From Rhododendron vialii (Eukaryota; Streptophyta; Magnoliopsida; Ericales; Ericaceae): a stretch of DNA of 64,000 nt. A program made the position numbers and the translations under genes. Numbering within the stretch: position 1 is the stretch's first letter; every line of letters begins with the position of its first letter. Shown here piece after piece: positions 22,771 through 33,745 of the stretch. The notes beneath the pieces were generated by a model. That model was not told the DNA's origin, searched no databases, and saw only the letters and a program-made list of their open reading frames with translations. The stretch lies in contig NC_080566.1 in the NCBI RefSeq assembly GCF_030253575.1, positions 13,610,501-13,674,500 on the forward strand. Reading direction: 5' to 3'.

Positions 22771-22998
22771 TAAGAATTCAAACCTCCAAATTACAACAAA
22801 ATCAAACAACAATACAAAAAATTGCAGTATCAAAAGATGGAACAGAAAGACAGATCTCCAATATACAAAACAGATCATCAACCAGATGCACCCAAAAGAA
22901 GGATTTGTCTAGGAAAGACAATTAGCGGATCTACTTTTTTTTTTTTTTCTTTCTCTCTCATGTACACCCACCCACATGCAATTGGAAGCGAGGGCTTG

Positions 22999-23310
22999 AG
23001 TACTACGTAGTTCCAAGCCTACTCGATTATTCTCGACCACGTACAACAGCAAGAAGTCGACGGTAGACGTCGACCTCTCCTCCCTCGGCGGCGGCGTGAA
23101 CATCTCCCGCCGCCACACACGCATCTTCTACGACTTCACACGCTGCCGATTCAACCTCGAGGTCCTCGCAAGAACGGTTGCTTCGTCGAGGGGGTGCTTC
23201 ACCTCCCCAGCACACTTCCGGTCAAGCTAGACGCCCAAGACCTGCTCTAGATCGACGAAAAGGAGTTCTACTTCCTCCTCCCCGTGTGCAGCATCCTTGG
23301 AGGAGATGGG
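22999..23310 (+). pseudogene. FHA2: FHA-domain protein fragment (FHA2-like)
   Basis: This is a broken fragment of a forkhead-associated (phosphothreonine-binding) domain. The plus strand reads EYYVVPS, then after a frame change YSIIL. After another it reads NSKKSTVDVDLSSLGGGVNI, SRRHTRIFYDFTRCRFNLEV and L. After a one-base loss it reads KNGCFVEGVLHLP, VKLDAQDLL and a TAG, then IDEKEFYFLLPVCSILGG. The SKKSTVDVDLSSLGGG...ISR.HARIFYDF pattern is the plant FHA2-type FHA domain. At least three frame changes and one in-frame stop show it is dead. There is no intron within the match, so a retrocopy or a captured fragment is possible. The sequence after 23310 no longer looks like FHA2. The (T)n block at 22938-22950 lies just upstream. 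Confidence 0.8.
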
Positions 23311-23598
23311 GCTGAGATGTATGGGTACGTTGGTTCGTCGGTGGGGTCGGATGGGAAAGGGGTGGTTTCGGGGCAATTTGGTGGGTATATTTTTTACCAT
23401 GGTTTGCTTCTAAGAGTTGATAGAAAAGACTTCGTGAAGGACGCGGTGAAACCCTAGCTCAGAGAAAAGCTAGAGAAAGTGGAAGAGAGAGAGCGTGAGA
23501 GAGTAGGATCTGTGACTGTGAGGGTGAAGTGGGGGTATTTTTGGTAGTTCATTTAGAATGGGGATTATGTTGAATGAGCTTGACAAATGGTGGGCTTC
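23311..23598. other. Intergenic, unassigned
   Basis: A frame reading AEMYGYVGSSVGSDGKG, then VVSGQFGGYIFYHGLLL, then RVDRKDFVKDAVKP and a stop continues from the FHA fragment, but I do not recognise it. GA-rich sequence follows (23488-23512). Confidence 0.4.
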
Positions 23599-23603
23599 GA
23601 CGG

Positions 23604-25215
23604 TGCTTGTACCTTAATATGTGTTGCAATCAGTATTCTAAAACAAAGAATTAATCGCTGATTAATCGCCGATTAATTGTTGGCAGACCCTATCTGATTA
23701 GGTCCAACTAACGATTAATCACTGATTACTAATTAATATATGCCGATTAATCGTTCGAAGGTGGCTAACAGCCCGACTAGCGCCGAGCGACTTTTAGAAC
23801 ATTGGTTGTAATACGAATATCCCAAGCATAGGGTTAGGTTGGTTAAAAGCATAATACCCGAAAGTCCGAGGTCGAATCCACAGGGAGCACATCCATAACT
23901 CTTTTGAAAGTTTGCTTTAGTAGAGATTGTGGCGTTAGGACCGCTAACCAAGCTTGGTGTTAAAACGGCCAACTGAGAGTTTTAGTAAATGACTACTTAA
24001 CCTATCTACGGCTTTTTAACTGAAGATTAAAGAGATTAAAACTAAAGACTAGGCTTAGGGATAATTAACACCCATAACACAAAGATGAACTTATTCTTCT
24101 CTTTTCAACCAAAGTGTTAAGCTTGTCCAGGGTTTTTGAGACATTTAAACAAACACCTAGAAAGACATAGCTCCAAGCATCAAATGTGGCAAGTGGCCTA
24201 ATCCTTGCCTACATTTGATCAAAGAGGTTAACTCCTCTGAGTTTTGGTACATAAAATTAACCCTAAATCAAGCTTAAGCTAAGAAAAACGAAATTTGAAA
24301 GAGAATAACAAGAAACACCCATGGTTACGGGATGCTAACCATCCCAGAACCTAGCCTTGCTACACTACTCACACATATTTGAAGGAGAAATAAAAAGAAC
24401 TAGGAGAGAGACAAGGTGAACACTAAACATCAAGATTACTTGAAATAAATATAAGATCCTTAAAGAGGAGAGAGATTCTTACAACTTTAATGAAGCACAC
24501 CCACCTCAAAACCCAACAATCAATGCTCTTTAAGGAGGGATTGAGAGTTGAAGGAGAGAGGGAGGTAGAGAGAGAAAGAGCTAGCTCTAAAAGATCAAAA
24601 GATAACCCTAAAAATGTGCAAAGGGGGTTTATATACTACCCATTTTTAGTTATAAAAGAAAAAGAAAAAGAAAATAAAAATCTATAGAATCTGGGGATCA
24701 TCTACCTGTAGGCACTGACATCCTATCGGTAGGACGACTTCGATGCCAAAAAGGGGAGCTGCTTGAACTGGGATTCTACCGGAAGGCACTGATCTCCTAC
24801 CAATAGGTATGAAACGACCCAGATTAGTGGCCTTATTGGACTGGGATTGTACCGGTAGGGCCTCACTTCTACCTGTAGGCTTGGAGAGAATTGAGTTGTA
24901 CCGGTAGGACCAATTTCCTACCGATAGGCTTTCTGGGCTGGGCAGTACAGCTTCATGACAGGTTTGTTCACTCTCTCGGAGCTTCGACGACCTTTTCCCC
25001 GGGTTCAGCCATCGCTCTGTGTAGGCTCCTCGGGTCTCTAGCCGGCATTGGGGTGAGCCCGTGGCGTTAAATGCACCTTATTCTCAAAGAAAACTTGTAA
25101 ACACTAAAAACGCACCTTTCACGCAATATCATTCAAAAATTATAGAGTTATGCGCGTGAGCGTGGCAAAAATAAGCGAGATAAGCCCGAATATTCACACT
25201 TTTGTGGACTTATCA
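23604..25215 (-). mobile_element. Solo LTR (gypsy-like), minus orientation
   Basis: On the minus strand it starts TGATAAGTCCACAAAAGTG, a common plant LTR start; the plus-strand edges are TGCTTGTACC and GGACTTATCA. The perfect 5-bp duplication GACGG lies at 23599-23603 and 25216-25220. A small hAT element sits inside (23631-23804). It has four pairs of CCTACCGGTAGG-type palindromes at 24702-24928. No internal domain is present. Confidence 0.85.
23631..23804. mobile_element. Small hAT MITE nested in the solo LTR
   Basis: The ends CAGTATTCTAAAAC and, inverted, CAATGTTCTAAAAG match. The flanks GTTGCAAT (23623-23630) and GTTGTAAT (23805-23812) match at 7 of 8 positions. The 174-bp interior repeats GATTAATCG(C)CGATTAATC. 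Confidence 0.8.
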
Positions 25216-25236
25216 GACGGGAACGCCTAGACAAAA

Positions 25237-25424
25237 CAGGGCTGGCCAGTGAGAAGCCCTTTAAAATGGATTGTTTGGGTTTTAAATTGGGCCCTTCGTG
25301 TTGCTATACAAAAATAAAAATAAAAATTAGACTGGTATACTAGAAACTAAAAATAATTAGGGCCCCTAGATTTTAGAAATTTTTGGAGGCCTGATTGCCT
25401 TGGGCCCTAGCACAAGGCCGGCCA
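25237..25424. mobile_element. hAT-like remnant
   Basis: The edges CAGGGCTGGCC and GGCCGGCCATG are inverted matches typical of plant hAT ends, and the interior has GGGCCC motifs. The flanks show no clear 8-bp duplication, so the exact ends are uncertain. Confidence 0.4.
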
Positions 25425-26264
25425 TGGTTGTTATTCGTGCATTGATAAAAATTGTTGATGTCAAAATATAGATGGTAGATTCGAGCACTTCGATGAAATT
25501 CCTGCCAAGTTCGAATGACGCGTTGAGAGGCTTTGGGAAGGATTCCCTGTAAAACAAGTTCAATAACTGGTGGTGTTTTTAATGGTGGACCCTCCGACGA
25601 TCAAGTTAATTAGTCAGGAAATGATAGAGAGAATGTAATATAAAAGAGTGAAACAGAGTGTTTATGAGTGGTTTATATAGACTTGGCGCAGGATATGCGC
25701 CAGTTATAGAATAGTGGGGTAATGGGCAACATTGGTGGGAGTCATTTGTGTCTCATGAGAGTGATTTAGGAATCATGGAGTCATGGGGCTATAATGAAAA
25801 TTTTAAATTATAATGGGATATACAACATAGACATGACATTGGTGCGAGTCATAAGTAATATGGAAAGAATCTAAGGTTATAGATAATGAAAATTTTAAAT
25901 TATGGGATATACAACATAGACATGATACTGGTGAAAGAAGGTGCAAATAGTAACAACGGTGCATGTAGTAAGAATAGAGGTTTTTTTTTTTAATGTTGTA
26001 TATCATTTTTTTTTATGATGAAGTCTAGAAACATAGCAACATGCTCAATATACCTAGGTGGCAATGTTTCATTAATTGGTAGGTTAAATTCATCTATTTG
26101 GGAAAAATAAACAACTATATAAGCCAGGTTGATATCACACGCGACGATAAGCACTTAAATTTGTTCTAATCAAATAAATCTATATTTTGTTTATCTGTTT
26201 ATTTTAGGAAATAAGCAACTAAATTAGGTGTTGAATTGGAGATGCTCTTATAACTGTCTATTGA
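25425..26264. other. Intergenic with a short tandem duplication
   Basis: No gene recognised. AAATTTTAAATTAT followed by GGGATATACAACATAGACAT occurs twice (about 25798 and 25889). A GGCGCA...TGCGCC palindrome is at 25684-25702 near a possible TATA (TTTATATAGA, 25671). Confidence 0.5.
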
Positions 26265-26697
26265 GGCCCCGTTTGATAACCCTCCAAGGGATTGGATTGG
26301 ATTGTTAGAGTGGGGGTATTATCAATACCTTGTTTGGTTTCTCAAAAATGATCCAAACTATCAATCTGGTGGGATTGCTAATACCCTAACTTCGGGGTAT
26401 TGCTAATACCATCTTGGAGATGGTATTAATAATCTCATCCCAACCTCTCCTCATTATAAATCCCTTCTCATTACCAATTTCTTCTATCAATCCAATCTCA
26501 TCTATCAGTCCAATCTCATCATCTAATCTCATCTCAAACAAACATAATATTAATAATCCCATCATCGAATCACATCCCAAATAAACATACTCATTATCAA
26601 TCCCTTCTCATTACCGATCTCTTCTCATTATCAATCCCAATCTTAATCCCATCTCCTTACGAATCTCATCCATCTATCACCGTTATCAAACGGGATC
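26265..26697. mobile_element. Harbinger-type MITE, copy 1
   Basis: The ends are GGCCCCGTTTGATAACC and CGTTATCAAACGGGATC, flanked by TGA on both sides (26262-26264, 26698-26700). The interior repeats ATCTCATC/CCAATCTCATC. A second copy is at 40020-40444. Confidence 0.82.
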
Positions 26698-27373
26698 TGA
26701 AGGGATGTAATATGCAACACTATAGTAGGGTGTTTGGCGGGTGGATATGATTTTTGGTGGATATGTAACGAAAGGTGATATGTTAAGAAGGGCAACAAGA
26801 AGAGATTTTGGGTTGGTGTTGTGCAGTAAAGTGCATCGCACCGTGCTGCACACCTCAAAGCCATTGGATCGTGAATTTGACGGCTTGGATCTCATCTTGG
26901 CAACCAACGATCGAGATGCGTTCATTGCCGAGATAAGATTCGAACCATCGGATGCAAGATCTGATAGCCACACCACTGTACAACACCATCTCCCAATTTT
27001 GCAAGAATGGTGGATTTGTAATGAGGTGTTTGGATGATTTTTTGAGAATGAAGATATGGAAGGTGGATACGATGAGATTAGATATCGAATGACTTAATTG
27101 CTCCCAGTTTATTAATTTAATGGATAATATAGGTTAATATCATTATAATTAGAATAAATACATAATTATCATTAATTTATGGCTAAAATAAATTCATTTT
27201 ATATCTCTTATTTACAAAAATACAACACAACCAATTTTTCCCCATTTTTTGAACCGGATGGAAATTATGGATATTGGACGTCCGCGCCGGTCGATCGCCC
27301 ATCTACACAAAATCACCACCTGAACCAAAAACCAAATTACACCATAACCAAAAATCCACCGAAGAACACAAAC
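26698..27373. other. Intergenic, possible MITE remnant
   Basis: About 26740-27040 has a GGGTGTTTGG...GAGGTGTTTGGATG pair in direct orientation and the text TCGATCGTTGG-type typical of MITE bodies. No gene seen. Confidence 0.35.
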
Positions 27374-27585
27374 CCGGGGTGCGGTAGTGCAACCCCCGCA
27401 TTACACATATAGTGCGGCCAATTCGACCGTCCATCTTGGCAATGGATGGTTTGAATTTTCATCCGAGCAATGGACGGCTAGGATTTGTAAGAGCTCGGAT
27501 TAAATCCAAGTCGTCCACACCGAGATGAATGATCGAATCGGCCGCATTACACGATGTAGTACAGCGGGTGTACTACAACCCCTCC
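27374..27585. mobile_element. MITE-like repeat (GCGGCCAATTCG type)
   Basis: The edges GCGGTAGTGCAACCCC and GGGTGTACTACAACCCC, and the paired GTGCGGCCAATTCGACC and GATCGAATCGGCCGCA, give an inverted structure. A relative at about 41780-42030 shares GCGGCCAATTCGGCTG and ATCTTAGCAATCGACGG. Confidence 0.5.
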
Positions 27586-27614
27586 CAGTCTGATGAACCC
27601 ATTCTCAAGGAAGC

Positions 27615-28143
27615 TACTCCCATCGTCTCATATTCTTGGTCCTGTTTCACTTTTTGTGGCACTCAAACAATTGTTTATACTCCCTTCATCCCCTTTTTAA
27701 AGTTCAGTATTCCATTTTGGGCTGTTCCTTAATAAATGTCCATTTTGTAAAGTTAGAGGGTAAAAGTTGGTACATTTTCCATTTTGCCCATAAAAGTAGA
27801 TTCTATTTTGAAAAATTAGTGAGTAAAAGTGTAATGATGATGTCTCCATAGACGGTAAATAGGGAAAGTGGAGGTAAGAGTTGATGTAAGAAGTGTAATG
27901 ATGATGTTTTCTTAATAAGTTGGAGTTACGAAGTGAGACACTTAAAAAAGGACGGAGGGAGTATCTCACAGTCTATAGTATTTTTTACGATTTCGAAAAC
28001 TTTGTTTAGTAAAATTATTTGAAATCTATCAAATAAGATCCATATTTGATATTAAAAATATTAAAAATTAAAAGATCATAGAGCCAATTTTTTTAGAGCT
28101 CCCAAATAGTAAATATGACCAAGAATATGGGACGGAGGGAATA
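27615..28143. mobile_element. Stowaway/mariner MITE (outer)
   Basis: The ends TACTCCCATCGTCTCATATT and GAATATGGGACGGAGGGAAT frame the element. The matching ATTCTTGGTCC and GACCAAGAAT confirm the inverted repeat. It is interrupted by a second mariner MITE at 27678-27963. Confidence 0.75.
27678..27963. mobile_element. Stowaway/mariner MITE (inner)
   Basis: The ends TACTCCCTTCATCCCC and GGACGGAGGGAGTA are the standard CTCCCTCCGT-type, with TA at both edges. It interrupts the outer element. Confidence 0.82.
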
Positions 28144-28263
28144 ATTCCTTTTTTAATGGATCTCCGATCTCATACACTTCGTTTCTCTGAGCACCAATTC
28201 GTTGTGAAACCAATATTCGTCTTCTTCTCCCATTGGGACATCACCATCAACAAGCTCCATGCC

Positions 28264-28317
<54 letters not shown>

Positions 28318-28849
28318 GTACACAAAGATAAACCAATGCGTAACAAAAGAAAAAGGGGGAGGGTACAAGGATAAAAATACCACGCCGCTTGGTGAACGAC
28401 AGGGGGTAACCCTAGCCTTGGCAAATCCACCCAGAGGTGGATTTGTTATCCCAACGGCTCAAATCCCCCTTCCAAATTCGGCCACACTTTTCCCTTCTAA
28501 ACATTAGAGATGACGATGAGGGGGAGATGTAATGCCCCTCGCTTGGCACATCAGGGGTCTTCTCCCCAACCAGATATTGTACAAGCAGAAAATTCATAGG
28601 ACAACAGATTAACATAATCCTAAGGAATGTGTTCGGTGGTCTTTGTTTGAACTTAGAGTTTGTTGGGTTCCATCCTTATGTTAAATTAGTGGAAGCCCAA
28701 TATTTTATTAGCCCAATAACATTTGTTTAGCCCAAAAGACTAATTGTGTGGGCTAGTTTTTGGGTAGAAATTTCTACATCTTTTATTTGGGAGCAAATGT
28801 TTAGCACCTGCCGTGGTACCACTTTTCATTGAAGCTAAATAGATTTTTG
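28144..28849. other. Intergenic with a (CT)n tract
   Basis: A perfect CT repeat runs 28267-28313. No gene is recognised; the short frames through the repeat (runs of SLSL and RERE) are artefacts. Confidence 0.5.
28267..28313 (+). repeat. (CT)n microsatellite
   Basis: About 23 uninterrupted CT units. Confidence 0.97.
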
Positions 28850-28968
28850 TCTCTTGAAAAAGTCTCTATGATAGAAAATCGGCCACTAAAAAAGTATTCT
28901 TACTTTAAAAATTAGTGAATTTGAAATATAAATAGGACAAGTCTATTGTGGAACATTTTAATGAAATG

Positions 28969-29775
28969 TGTAAGCTCAAAAAAGTCAGGCTTTTCTGTGT
29001 TGACAATTTCATTGACAAAACACATATTTTTATGTATCTTGTATTATTGAGTTGTACTTTTTATTTATTAGAAAGTCTATGCTAGGATGTGAAAAAAAAA
29101 TCTTATTTGTTGTATTTGAGTGCGATAGAAGTTAGTCAAGTTATTATTGGGTTTTGGGCCAGTTCGTATAAGTATTGGCAGACAGATGTTTGTGCTCAAG
29201 CAAAAATTGTACAATTGGCTGCGTTGATGTGCGCCTTAAAAAGATTGACCCATTAGATCATTTAAAGGGGGCAGCTCCATTTTCAACCCTACAACTGATA
29301 TCTTTCTATATATAAAATAACATCTTTGAAGGCTAGGGTTTGCTATCTTGAAGGCTATTGAAGTTTGTGCTCAAAGATTATTTTTGAGAGGTTTTTTCAA
29401 CTACAATATATCAATCTATGTGCGAAATCCTTTCGTGGAGTTCGAAAGGTGATTAGTTTGGAAGACTTGTGGATTCAAGGTAGCGACAATCAAACACTGG
29501 TTGAGGTGAATGAGGATTCAGTAAGTAGAACTTAGGGTGATTAGTGAGGATTCATAATTATAGGCAAGTTTGCTTGTAACTAGACATTGAGTATAGTGTT
29601 TTGATTTATTCTCGTGGTTTTTACTCTTTCAGGGGTTTTCCACATATATCCTGGCGTTCACTATTTGTTTGTTTTTTATTTGTGAGATTGATTGATTTAT
29701 CGCTAGGTGGGTTTATTAATTACAGTATTCATAGATAGCAAATATTTTTATCCCTAGGCGAGCTAGGGTTTTTCA
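28969..29775 (+). mobile_element. Copia solo LTR, same family as 2550-3401
   Basis: It starts TGTAAGCTC and ends GGGTTTTTCA with AAATG on both sides (28964-28968, 29776-29780). It shares with 2550-3401 the blocks GACAAAACACATATTT, TGTGGATTCAAGG, GGGGTTTTCCAC and CCCTAGGCGAGCTAGG. Removing it joins FNEM to NSIVD in the copia gag frame. Confidence 0.87.
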
Positions 29776-30098
29776 AAATGAATAGTATCGTTGATTAACT
29801 TGCTTCTATAATGATTGTGTTTGACGAGGAGTTGTAGGCTTTAATGCTTCTAAGTTCTCTACCCAAGAGTTAGGAACTTTGGTTGTGATAGTTAGTAACT
29901 TGGTGTTGGATGGAGTTGTTACTATGAGTCAAGTTACTAGTAGTTTGTTGAATGAAGAAACAAGAAAGAAATCCACCGGTTCTTCTTATTCAGAGGCACT
30001 TGTTGTTAAACCAAGAGGAAGATCTAGAGGTAGAAGTTGCATCCCTCACAATTGTGATCAAAGCCGTGGGAGTTCGAGGGGAAGATCACCTTCAAAAT

Positions 30099-30273
30099 TA
30101 GGGATGGCAATCGGGGCATTCGGGGCGGATATGGGGATTTTCGTACCTGATCCCCAAAATCGAAAGCCTCCACAAATCCACCCCGATACCCGAATGGGGA
30201 GAAGAGGAATTCACTGTAACCGAACCAAATGGGATTTGGGTAATCCTCGAACCGAATGGGTAACCGAACACAC

Positions 30274-30307
<34 letters not shown>

Positions 30308-30841
30308 AAGAACTGGATTTATACAGTGCGCAATTGATTTATACAATGGAGACATGATTGTTGCTCGATCGGAAAAATGCAGGACTCCTAAATCAATTTG
30401 CACAGTGCACAACAAAGTCAAAACACAAAAAATCAACAAATCCCATAAATATATTAGGAAAAAAAACAAAAAAAAAAAGAGAAACTTTTTAGTATACATG
30501 CTCTGTGATATGCTGGTAATAGATTTGACCCTTAGTTTACCAAAAAATAAAAAAATAGATCTGACCCTTGATCGCCATGAGGGAAGGCTCCAGGCTTGGT
30601 GGAGTCGTTTCCATCGTAGGCCTTCGGTTCCTCTTCAGTGATGTCGCTGGACAGGAGGAGGTAGACGCTACATCTCCTCTGCTGAAGCCCTGGTCGATAG
30701 TCGTCCTCTCATAGCCACGATCGGACGACGCAAAGAGACGTTGGAGAAGAGAGAGAAAGATTTCGTCGGAGTACAAAGACAAGCCCAAACCGTCCAACAT
30801 CGGCCAGTGGAGATGAGTTACTCTCAATGACAGTCGGAGGA

Positions 30842-30882
<41 letters not shown>

Positions 30883-31111
30883 GTCAAATAGAAAACCCTA
30901 CACAATGCTATACTTATATATATAAAGGGTATTTTAGTAATTTTTGGGTATCGGTTCGGGTATCCGCTAAACCATAACCGAACCGAAACCCGTTCGGTTA
31001 TTCTATGTGCCAACCATACCCGTACCCACGGGGAAAATTTCGGTTATGGTTTGGGGATAATTTCGGTTATCGGTTCGGGTACCATCGATTCGGTTCAAAT
31101 TGCCATCCCTA
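30099..31111. mobile_element. Non-autonomous hAT element in copia gag
   Basis: The ends TAGGGATGGCAAT and ATTGCCATCCCTA are perfect inverted repeats. A perfect 8-bp duplication TTCAAAAT is at 30091-30098 and 31112-31119. The 1,013-bp interior has subterminal CGGTTCGGGTA and ACCGAACCG repeats and two GA microsatellites (30278-30306, 30846-30879). No transposase is seen. Removing one duplication restores the gag frame before the zinc knuckle. Confidence 0.9.
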
Positions 31112-31161
31112 TTCAAAATAAGATATAGAGTACCATTATTGTCATAAGAAAGGACACATGC

Positions 31162-31500
31162 TGTAATGACCCGCTCTCACCCTGTATAATATTGTCCGCT
31201 TTGAACGCCAAACCCCATTACAATTCCCAGTTAAGTCACTCATCCTAGGATTACTCTAGAGTGAGCACACTTAACTGTGAAGTTCCAATTGGCTTTGACA
31301 CCCTTCGCTGCTTTAAAAGGCCTTGTACAAGGTAGGATGACAATCTATTATTTATAGCACATGACTTACACTTTACCAAGCGATGTGGGACCGCTCCCAA
31401 CAAACCTCTCCGTCACCGGTCTAACAAGCCCCCGCACGGGTTCCAACCGCCCTCAGGCCGATTGACCACTATTTGGAACTCCTAGGGGTGGGGCGTCACA
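31162..31500. mobile_element. Small solo LTR (TRIM-like)
   Basis: The 339-bp sequence starts TGTAATGACCCGC and ends GGGGCGTCACA. The flanks CATGC (31157-31161) and CATGT (31501-31505) match at 4 of 5. The short length with TG...CA ends suits a TRIM or small copia LTR. It interrupts the gag zinc knuckle after GHM. Confidence 0.7.
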
Positions 31501-32818
31501 CATGTAGCGGGTGTGACGACCTGAATTTTCACATAGCCTCAAAATAAATACATCTCCAATCATTACAAGTCTCCGAATAAATATACATGGTGGGCCTAAG
31601 AACCTCCAAAATGATACAGATTTTCTAAACACTCTCTAAAACTAAATCTTTCAATACTCCAACTCGAATCCCCACTGACTTACTCTGCACCTGAAAAATA
31701 TAAAACGTCCGAGTAGTATATGCAATACAAGGATAATAAACATGACTAGCAATAAGAATATGCTCAATAAACGAGGATAACAAATCAAGTAGGATCATTC
31801 TGAAACGTTTTCCCTTTGTATCCTCGTACCCGACTCATTTGGGTAACATGCCAAGCACCACCTAAGTCTAAACTTTGTATAGCCACTTGGGGCCCATAAA
31901 CATTTTGAACTCGCTATAGGTTAGTCTAATGTACATCTTTCATAACTCTATGATCTGGTGGGCTTGTACATGTACCAATTTGTTCCACGGCTTCCAGCCA
32001 AATATTTTCTATATCACGATACAAAATGTGACCATAACTGAATCAAGATGCTTCGACATCAAATAAGTACAAATATGATAGAATCAAAGAACACTCTTCA
32101 CAAAGAGATTTAGCTAGCAATGTATTGCACACTACCCGGTACCCCAAATCATGATCGTGGCCTGACACTGTTCAACCCAACATCGAATCTCCTCAAACCT
32201 TTTCCCCTCATAATTTCCTCACTTACGGCTCCCTCTCTCATCATCGAATAAGAATATCTCACTCTTAACTCGTATCATTTTATTTTATAACTAATATAAC
32301 AGTAGATATGCAAACTAGTCATCCTAGGAAGAATATGTACCTGCCATGTATTAACTTAGTTGTCTCATACAAGTGTCATCTCTTGACATTTGTCCTAGTG
32401 TTACTTGGCCTATATTTTGCCACATGTTAAAATCCATGCATAATGCCACCTCTATTATTTTGACTACTACTCTCTTTTTTTCGAAACCTAAAAATAATGT
32501 GGTAATAATAAAAACCAAATCATGAGTCGTTACAATCTCCCCACCTTAGGAAATTTCGTCCTCGAAATTTATCAACCTTGACCTCAAAATGCCCGGCGTC
32601 CTAATGACCTCAAAATTGACCACAACCCAAAATAAGATATTTCTGAAAGTCTCCAAAAATCAACATTTTAATAGCCTCAAAAGTCTCAACTATGCTTCCA
32701 CTGCGAACTCTGATCAATTTTTTTTCTATAACCTCAAAAATTCAACTCTTAATATCCTCAAATAATAACTAGGATCTCAACCAGAGCGATGTGAAACTTA
32801 CACTTTCGATTGAGACCC

Positions 32819-32830
32819 GCTCTGATACCA
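32819..32830 (-). other. Primer binding site, tRNA-iMet type
   Basis: The minus strand reads TGGTATCAGAGC, the standard plant retrotransposon primer site, two bases inside LTR 2. It fixes the orientation of the element. Confidence 0.85.
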
Positions 32831-33289
32831 ACTGTGACGACCTAATTTTCACATTACCTCAAAATAAATACATCTCCAATAATTACAAGTCTCCAAATAA
32901 ATAAATATACATGGTGGGCCTAAGAATCTCCAAAATAATATAGATTTTCTAAACAATCTCTAAAACTATAATATAGATTTTCTAAACAATCTCTAAAACT
33001 AACTCTTTCAATACTCCAACTCGGGTCCCCACTAACTTGCTCCGCACCTGAAAAACATAAAACGTTCAAGTAGTATATGCAATACGAGGACAATAAACAT
33101 AGCTAGCAATAAGAATATGCTCAATAAACGAGGATAACAAACCAAGTAGGATCATTTTGACGTTGGCATTTACGGTGGAAACTCTATCAAAGGCCTACAA
33201 CGAAGCAAATTGTTCGACGGCTGAAGCAACTTCAACCCCATCTTGTTAAGCAATTGATGAGGCTTAATTTGATTAACAACATGGTATCA

Positions 33290-33735
33290 CCAGTTAAGGA
33301 TCCGGGATGATGATATCGCCAAGATAGCCTTTCGTACTAGATACGGACATTACAAGTTTGTAGTGATGCCATTCGAGCTGACTAACGCTCCGATAGTATT
33401 CATGTGTCTCATGAACAAGATTTTCCAACCCTAGCCAAACCAATGACCAGGCTGACTTAGAAAGGAGTGAAGCTGGATTGGAATGAAGCCTGTGAGAAAT
33501 CCTTTAGGGAATTGAAAAAGAGGCTGACCAGTGCACCAATACTCATCATTCCCGAGCGGGGTGTTGATTATACGGTCTACTTCAACGCGTCAAGAGACGG
33601 CTTGGGATGCGTGTTAATGTAGAATGGAAAAGTTGTAGCCTAAGAATTTCGACAACTACGACCGCACGAGAAGTATTACCCTCACCTATTCGAATCCGAA
33701 CATGCACTCGATTTCAATGACGAAATTATTTTAAG
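33290..33735 (+). pseudogene. Gypsy reverse transcriptase-RNase H remnant
   Basis: The plus strand gives [20 protein letters not shown] and [11 protein letters not shown] (end of the RT palm/thumb). After a deletion it gives WNEACEKSFRELKKRLTSAP, ILIIPERGVDYTVYFNASRD and GLGCVLM, then stop, NGKVVA, stop, EFRQLRPHEKYYPH. These are the RT and RNase H connection motifs of Ty3/gypsy pol. In-frame stops, frameshifts and a deletion of the central RT show it is inactive. Confidence 0.82.
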
Positions 33736-33745
33736 GGGGATAGTT

